Assembly (NCBI RefSeq): GCF_014287875.1
Contig: NZ_JACOPN010000014.1
Span: 1-17,618 of the forward strand
Reading direction: 5' to 3'
Length of the DNA stretch: 17,618 bases
Source: Flintibacter faecis
GTDB taxonomy: Bacteria > Bacillota > Clostridia > Oscillospirales > Oscillospiraceae
Both the position numbers and the translations under genes were made by a program. Positions 14,070-17,618 of this stretch are shown piece after piece. How positions within the stretch are numbered: the stretch's first letter is position 1; each line of letters starts with the position of its first letter. Under the pieces are notes generated by a model, which had not been told where the DNA came from, did no database searches, and saw nothing but the letters and a program-made list of their open reading frames with translations.

Positions 14070-14079
14070 CTTGCCGCAT
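14056..14079 (-). CDS. tet(W) leader peptide 1 (7 aa, MRQGILK)
   Basis: ATG CGG CAA GGT ATT CTT AAA TAA, with a strong AAGGAG about 10 nt upstream. The same short peptide occurs, as I recall, in the tet(M) leader of Tn916. Its last codons overlap the 12-bp repeat at 14058-14069. Confidence 0.75.
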   Translation of the reverse strand: MRQGILK

Positions 14080-14107
14080 ATTTTTTACTCCTTTTCTGGA
14101 TTAAATC

Positions 14108-14154
14108 ATTGTATCACATAAGTTTATTATATCACATCAGTTTTAGGAAAGCAA
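14108..14154 (-). promoter_or_regulatory. Two overlapping tet(W) promoters
   Basis: Minus-strand TATAAT (14131-14126) with a weak -35 TTGCTT (14154-14149) at 17 bp, and 18 bp downstream TACAAT (14113-14108). Both hexamers are preceded by ATGTGA, so each has an extended -10 (TG-A). The repeated 12-mer ATGTGATAYAAT spans both sites. Confidence 0.65.
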
Positions 14155-14193
14155 GTACCTAAAAGAAATTTTTCTTCCCCTTATATGTAACAA

Positions 14194-14310
14194 TCATACC
14201 GGCTTCCTAGCGTTCAGAATGTTTTCTGCTGTCTGCTGTGGTGTTTGGTTGGAATTGTCCAACCAAAAGCCGATCCGTGGTGTTGTCTGCATTTTACTAA
14301 ATACAAATTC
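14194..14310 (-). pseudogene. Possible C-terminal fragment of a P-loop kinase/AAA protein
   Basis: The ending TPRIGFWLDNSNQTPQQTAE followed by NILNARKPV resembles the C-terminus of small P-loop kinases or zeta-like ATPases, where a WLD-S-QTPEQT motif precedes the last helix. Nothing of a Walker A or the rest of such a domain is present upstream; the frame continues for about 30 residues without resemblance. It is likely debris at the edge of the tet(W) segment. The match is from memory of the motif only. Confidence 0.3.
14244..14267. repeat. Perfect 10-bp hairpin
   Basis: TTTGGTTGGA (14244-14253) and TCCAACCAAA (14258-14267) around an ATTG loop, inside the kinase-like fragment. No U-run follows on either strand. 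Confidence 0.55.
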
Positions 14311-14358
14311 AATGTATACAGAAAGATATAAGGAGTGGGAGGGATTCCGCCGTAGTTG

Positions 14359-14400
14359 GCATTGTAGGAAAATCCAAAAGTTTAGATTTTCCCACAATGC
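14359..14400. repeat. 16-bp inverted repeat at the tet(W) segment edge
   Basis: GCATTGTAGGAAAATC (14359-14374) pairs with GATTTTCCCACAATGC (14385-14400) with one mismatch around a 10-nt AT-rich loop. It lies between the truncated Maff2 gene and the tet(W) leader, in sequence that fits no gene. A small transposable remnant or a transcription stop are both possible. Confidence 0.55.
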
Positions 14401-14472
14401 TTATCTTTTGGTCTTTGGTTCGGAATAGTGTAGTGCTGGCGGTCTATCTCTTGTTTTCGGTTGCTTGCTTCC

Positions 14473-14613
14473 TTACCGTACATGAGCATTAGCGCCGGGG
14501 TTGTCCGAGCCGTAGCCCTCCAGCAGATTGACCACGCCCCACACGCCAAGGCCAGCACCGAGGGCGATCACAAGGGTCTGCAAAGTGGTGATGGCAGAAG
14601 CGAAAAACTGCAT
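14473..14613 (-). pseudogene. Truncated Maff2-family membrane protein of a conjugation module
   Basis: The first 41 residues (MQFFASAITTLQTLVIALGA, then GLGVWGVVNLLEGYGSDNPG and A) match Maff2 (PF12750), a small integral-membrane protein found right after VirD4 in Tn1549-like conjugative elements. One hydrophobic segment is visible at ~residues 8-32. The family normally continues for another ~25 residues with a second membrane segment; here it changes to NAHVR and stops. AGGAGG precedes the ATG at 14613, so a short product could still be made. The break near 14487 marks where foreign sequence joins the conjugation backbone. Confidence 0.75.
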
Positions 14614-14650
14614 ATAGCCTCCTATTCTCCGGGAACAAAGCCCCGGCCAT

Positions 14651-14675
14651 GAAAAAAGCCGCCCTTGCGGGCGGC
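14651..14675 (-). terminator. Intrinsic terminator between virD4 and maff2
   Basis: GCCGCCC-TTGC-GGGCGGC is a perfect 7-bp stem at 14658-14675, followed on the minus strand by TTTTTT. It lies 35 bases after the coupling-protein stop codon and would stop or attenuate transcription entering maff2. Confidence 0.85.
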
Positions 14676-14709
14676 AGCCTGTTACTTCGAGACAAAATGT
14701 CCCAAAGCT

Positions 14710-15606
14710 CTATACAAAGGCGTCCGGGTCGTCGAGGTCGTCATAGTTGAGAATGTCCTCGTCCTCGTCTGTGATCGCCTCGTCCGGCACGGACACTTCG
14801 TACACCTCACATTCCTCGTTCATGCCCGGTCGCCTGCGGCGGTCAATGAGCCTGTCGAGGTCAAAGGCGTTTTTCACTTTATCGGCCTCCGCCGTAAAGC
14901 GATAATTGGGGTGCTGTTTCAAATCGTACTTCTTGGAATAGAACGGCGGCAGCCCTCGGAGCTGCAAAATGCACCGATCTCCGGGCATGGTGGCAAGCTC
15001 GCTTGAGGTCATCAGCTCCCGTCCGAGCCGCTGTGTGTTCTGGCTGTAACTTTCGGACTGTCCACGGGAGCGTCCCTCGGTCTGCATGGAGATGGTGGCC
15101 TTGCCCAGCCAGTTCTCGGAAATCTCTTTGATGGTGCTGGCCTCACGGCCACCGAGGAACAGAACGCTGTCCATGTTGCCGAGGATGGTTTCTGCGTTCT
15201 TATCGTAGATGGCCTTGCATTGGGCAAGCTGCTGATACAGCAGGCACAGGCTGATCTCACGGGAGCGGATGACTGCCACCAGCTTTTCCAAGTTTGGCAC
15301 CTGCCCGGTGTTGGCCGCCTCGTCCCACAGCACCCGCACATGATGGGGCAGCCTGCCGCCGTGAACATTGTCCGCCCGTTCGCACAGGAGATTGAACATC
15401 TGCGAAAAGGCCAGCGCCACAAGGAAATTGTAGGTGCTGTCCGTGTCGCTGATGCAGAAGAAGGTCGCCGTCCGGCGATCTCCCATGCGGTCAAGCTCCA
15501 GTTCGTCATAGGACATGATCTCCCGGAGCTGGGGAATGTCAAAGGGAGCAAGCCGAGCGCCGCAGGAGATCAAAATGCTTTTGGCCGTCTTGCCAGAGAC
15601 GAAAAG
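14710..15606 (-). pseudogene. VirD4/TraG coupling protein, C-terminal half only
   Basis: The 299-codon open segment begins in the middle of the family (LFVSGKTAKSILISCGARLA) and runs to a normal acidic C-terminus. Walker B is in VRVLWDEAANTGQVP, followed by IRSREISLCLLYQQLAQCKA and VLFLGGREASTIKEIS, all typical of TraG/VirD4 ATPases of Tn1549-like elements. The N-terminal membrane anchor and the Walker A loop are missing. An in-frame TGA stands at 15609-15607, and beyond it lies an unrelated tnpW gene. No ATG with a ribosome site precedes the fragment, so it is a relic that cannot act as a coupling ATPase. Confidence 0.82.
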
Positions 15607-15638
15607 TCAAGGACTTTTTCATCAAATTCACAAAGAAG

Positions 15639-15797
15639 TCACATTTTGCGGACTTCCTCACGAAGCATACGCTTGATTTTGTCCTCCATTGTCTCCTTGG
15701 CGGTCTCGCTGAAATGCACACGGACGATATAGGTGGTCTTGCCAATCTGCTTTCTGACAGTAGGGCAAGTGGCGGTGTTGGTTGCGGTATTGTTCAT
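15639..15797 (-). CDS. tnpW: TnpW-family transposon-encoded protein (copy 2)
   Basis: The 52-residue product starts MNNTATNTATCPTVRKQIGK and continues TTYIVRVHFSETAKETMEDK with a basic C-terminal helix (KRMLREEVRKM). The beta-strand TTYIVRVHF and following helix are the TnpW signature (PF14202). AGGAGG lies 7 nt upstream of the ATG at 15797. In element 1 the TnpW gene leads into a serine recombinase; here the sequence downstream is a VirD4 fragment, so the expected recombinase neighbour is missing. Confidence 0.78.
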   Translation of the reverse strand: MNNTATNTATCPTVRKQIGKTTYIVRVHFSETAKETMEDKIKRMLREEVRKM

Positions 15798-15823
15798 TCA
15801 AAATCCTCCTGTAAATGAAAAAT

Positions 15824-15848
15824 GCCCGGTGACTGTTCATCATCGGGC
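15824..15848 (-). terminator. Candidate terminator or attenuator upstream of tnpW copy 2
   Basis: GCCCGGTGA and TCATCGGGC form a nine-position stem with one non-Watson-Crick pair and a 7-nt loop. On the minus strand it is followed by ATTTTTCATTT. It lies between the toprim/AAA gene and tnpW. Confidence 0.5.
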
Positions 15849-15862
15849 GGTGTCGGTATGAG

Positions 15863-15934
15863 GGAACAAGGCAAGGCGGCAATATTAAGGTATCTATAAA
15901 AACCTTGCCGTCTTTGCCACGCTTGCCGTGTTCC
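15863..15934. repeat. Nested, mutually exclusive inverted repeats
   Basis: GGAACAAGGCAAG (15863-15875) pairs with CTTGCCGTGTTCC (15922-15934) with one mismatch. The same left arm (GGCAAGG, 15870-15876) can instead pair perfectly with CCTTGCC (15903-15909). The structures lie just after the stop codon of the toprim/AAA gene. Confidence 0.5.
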
Positions 15935-15939
15935 TGTTG

Positions 15940-17618
15940 TCAGTTGCGGAGATAGCAGACCCATACCGTACCGTCTTTCTCGGTCACAAGTCTGTCCCCG
16001 ATACGGCTCTTTGCCGTTCTCATGGTGCGTGAGGAAATCCCACGCTCATTGACCGTCTTTTCCAGCTCTGCACTCGGCATACGCTTTCCATCTGCAAGCA
16101 GTTCCAAAATGAGCATTTGCGCCTGTGCGGTCTTGCTCTCGGTCTTGGCGGTGTCTGTCCCGGCAAGAAGCTCGTCGGCGGTAATGTCATAAGCCCCTAT
16201 CCATTCAAAGCCTTTCTCGTCTCCCAGAGAAAAGGCAAGGGACTGTCCGGGCGGCGCAAGGGAGCTTTTCTCATGGATAAGCACCCTCGTTGTGGGACTG
16301 TCTTTCAGCTTTCCAATAAACAGTAGACTGCGGACAGCCGCCGTAATGTCGATAGACCCTAAGCCCCTGTAAGTGCTTTGTGTTCCTGCGGCTTTGTTGA
16401 GGTGTCCTATCAGCACGATAGCGCACCCGGTAGCCTGTGCAATGTCTCCCAGACTGCGGAAGATGGGACGGACTTCATTTGCCCGGTTCATGTCCACATC
16501 TGCGCCCAGAAACGCCTGCACCGGGTCAATGATAACCAGCCTTGCGTTGTTCTCTCGGATTGCCCTTGCTATGCGCTCATCGGCAAGGGTCAGCGGCGTG
16601 TCTCTATCGTCAATGACAAGCACTCGTTCAAGGTCTGCGTCCGCTTCCATCAGCCGGGGCTTGACGGTATCGCCCAAACCGTCCTCTGCGGTCTGATAGA
16701 TGATATTGAAAGGCTCAAGGGTTTCCATACCGGGCAAGGGCTTTCGGTTGGTGCAAGCCGCCGCAAGACGCATGGCAAAGTAGGTCTTGCCCTCGCCGGG
16801 GTTGCCCTGTATGATCGTCAGCTTTCCAAAGGGGATATACGGAAACCATAGCCAATCCACGCTCGTCAGCTCCACATCTGCCATACGGAGCATGGGGACA
16901 GGCTGGGCGGTGGGCAGCTCTCGCAGCGTGATTGTCTCGGCTATGAATTTGCGGCTGGGAATGTCCCCTTGCTGACGGAGAACATCGTTCCAGTCTTTCC
17001 TTGCCGGGACAAGGCGAATGACGGCGATCTCGCCGGGAATGTCCTGTGCCAGCCGGGTGCAGGCTTCACTTCCTGCGGTGTCGCTGTCAAGGCAGAGGAA
17101 CACTTTTCGGGTGTCCTTGCGTTCAGAAAGAAAACTGTCAAGGGCTTTGCCTGAAACGCCGCCCAGGGCAAGGTAGCTCCTTGTCTGCCAGTCCTGCGGA
17201 TAAAGGCAGATAAAGGACAAAAGGTCAATCGGTGCTTCAAAGACAAAGAGCTGGTTGCCGTTTCCCTCATAGTGGAACGGATAGGATTTGTCAGACCCGG
17301 CAATGTCCTGTCTGAATGGGTCTGCCGTTCCTCGCACATGGGCGTATCTCGGCGTACCGCTTCGGTCTCTGCCGACAAACACAACATTGTGCCGCTTTGC
17401 GTCCTCGTAAATATCCCCGGAAAGAAGAAAAGCCTCAACCAGTTTCGGGTTGAGACCTCGGCTTTCTGTGAGATATTGGATTGCTCTGTCGGCTGTCCTG
17501 TTGTGCAAGGGCAAGTGGAACGCTGTGGGCGGTGCTGTGGTGGCTTCGGTCTGTCCCTCGCCGTTTTCGCCTGTCAACATCTGGACGGCTTCGGGAAAGG
17601 ACTTGCCGTAAAACTCTA
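15940..17618 (-). CDS. DUF3991/toprim/AAA replication protein (primase-helicase type), 5' end outside the window
   Basis: The open frame continues through the right edge (EFYGKSFPEAVQ precedes the first internal Met at 17580), so the N-terminus, normally a CHC2-type zinc finger, is missing. The part seen has a DUF3991-like region (ESRGLNPKLVEAFLLSGDIY, VVFVGRDRSGTPRYAHVRGT), a toprim segment (LFVFEAPIDLLSF and VFLCLDSDTAGSEA with the D-x-D pair), then a RecA/RepA-like ATPase with Walker A QGNPGEGKTYFA and Walker B LVIIDPVQAF, and a winged-helix-like C-terminus (GISSRTMRTAKSRIGDRLV). It would act as a combined primase and helicase for element replication. No frame break is visible over the 546 residues from the first internal Met. 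Confidence 0.88.
   Translation of the reverse strand, partial: EFYGKSFPEAVQMLTGENGEGQTEATTAPPTAFHLPLHNRTADRAIQYLTESRGLNPKLVEAFLLSGDIYEDAKRHNVVFVGRDRSGTPRYAHVRGTADPFRQDIAGSDKSYPFHYEGNGNQLFVFEAPIDLLSFICLYPQDWQTRSYLALGGVSGKALDSFLSERKDTRKVFLCLDSDTAGSEACTRLAQDIPGEIAVIRLVPARKDWNDVLRQQGDIPSRKFIAETITLRELPTAQPVPMLRMADVELTSVDWLWFPYIPFGKLTIIQGNPGEGKTYFAMRLAAACTNRKPLPGMETLEPFNIIYQTAEDGLGDTVKPRLMEADADLERVLVIDDRDTPLTLADERIARAIRENNARLVIIDPVQAFLGADVDMNRANEVRPIFRSLGDIAQATGCAIVLIGHLNKAAGTQSTYRGLGSIDITAAVRSLLFIGKLKDSPTTRVLIHEKSSLAPPGQSLAFSLGDEKGFEWIGAYDITADELLAGTDTAKTESKTAQAQMLILELLADGKRMPSAELEKTVNERGISSRTMRTAKSRIGDRLVTEKDGTVWVCYLRN

Noticed and set aside
14382..14489. A 35-codon minus-strand frame beginning MLMYGKEASNRK
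   Set aside because: It crosses the broken Maff2 end and ends in the 16-bp inverted repeat; no ribosome site and no recognised homology, so probably chance.
15012..15551. A 179-codon minus-strand open frame
   Set aside because: It is an out-of-frame shadow of the VirD4 fragment, which shows clear Walker B and family motifs in the other frame.

Overview
The window looks like a mosaic of integrative/mobilizable elements from a gut Firmicute, probably a clostridial lineage (Lachnospiraceae or Oscillospiraceae type). This rests on the gene families: a serine recombinase with a long C-terminal extension, TnpV and TnpW, Maff2, DUF3847, a RepA_N initiator, a phage-type replisome organizer with a DnaC-like loader, MobC and relaxase, and a DUF3991/toprim/AAA protein. 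Strong AGGAGG-type ribosome sites also fit. I see no chromosomal housekeeping gene, rRNA, tRNA or CRISPR array. Almost everything is on the minus strand; the main exception is a regulator at 1450-2256.

Layout, read along the minus strand from 17618 to 1. (A) 15639-17618: the 3' part of a toprim/AAA replication protein, then a small TnpW gene. (B) 14473-15606: relics of a conjugation module, namely a VirD4/TraG coupling protein without its N-terminal half and a Maff2 membrane protein without its C-terminus. (C) 11077-14154: a tetracycline-resistance cassette with a two-promoter leader, two leader peptides and a transcription attenuator, then tet(W) and a co-oriented SAM-dependent methyltransferase. 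(D) 10279-10905: a sigma-70-like factor followed by an HTH_16-like gene broken by a one-base frameshift, closed by a strong terminator. (E) 3807-9870: a mobilization and replication module (candidate oriT, mobC, relaxase, Cys-rich small protein, replisome organizer, DnaC-like loader, TnpW, serine recombinase). (F) 3254-3526 and 2917-3294: a small XRE regulator overlapping tnpV. (G) 2374-2865: an AT-rich lincosamide nucleotidyltransferase gene (lnu type). (H) 1-2256: a divergent regulatory hub with an XRE regulator on the plus strand, and on the minus strand a second Cys-rich protein, a RepA_N initiator and DUF3847, leading into a hairpin-rich segment at the window edge.

The genes could work together as follows. 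The relaxase and MobC would nick a nearby oriT, the replisome organizer and DnaC-like protein would replicate the excised circle, and the serine recombinase would excise and integrate it. The coupling protein and Maff2 are truncated and no mating-pore genes are visible between them and the sigma gene, so the part seen here would have to be mobilized in trans. It carries two resistance genes, tet(W) and lnu. Two similar Cys-rich-protein/replication modules, each preceded by tandem 11-bp repeats, suggest two related replicative elements lying side by side.

The most interesting non-routine signals are the shared 11-bp tandem repeats upstream of both replication modules, the frameshifted HTH gene, the gene-internal purine tract with GGAC/GTCC repeats in the replisome organizer, the remnant conjugation genes that mark the tet(W) insertion or deletion, and the methyltransferase behind tet(W). 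I found no convincing evidence of a wholly new system.
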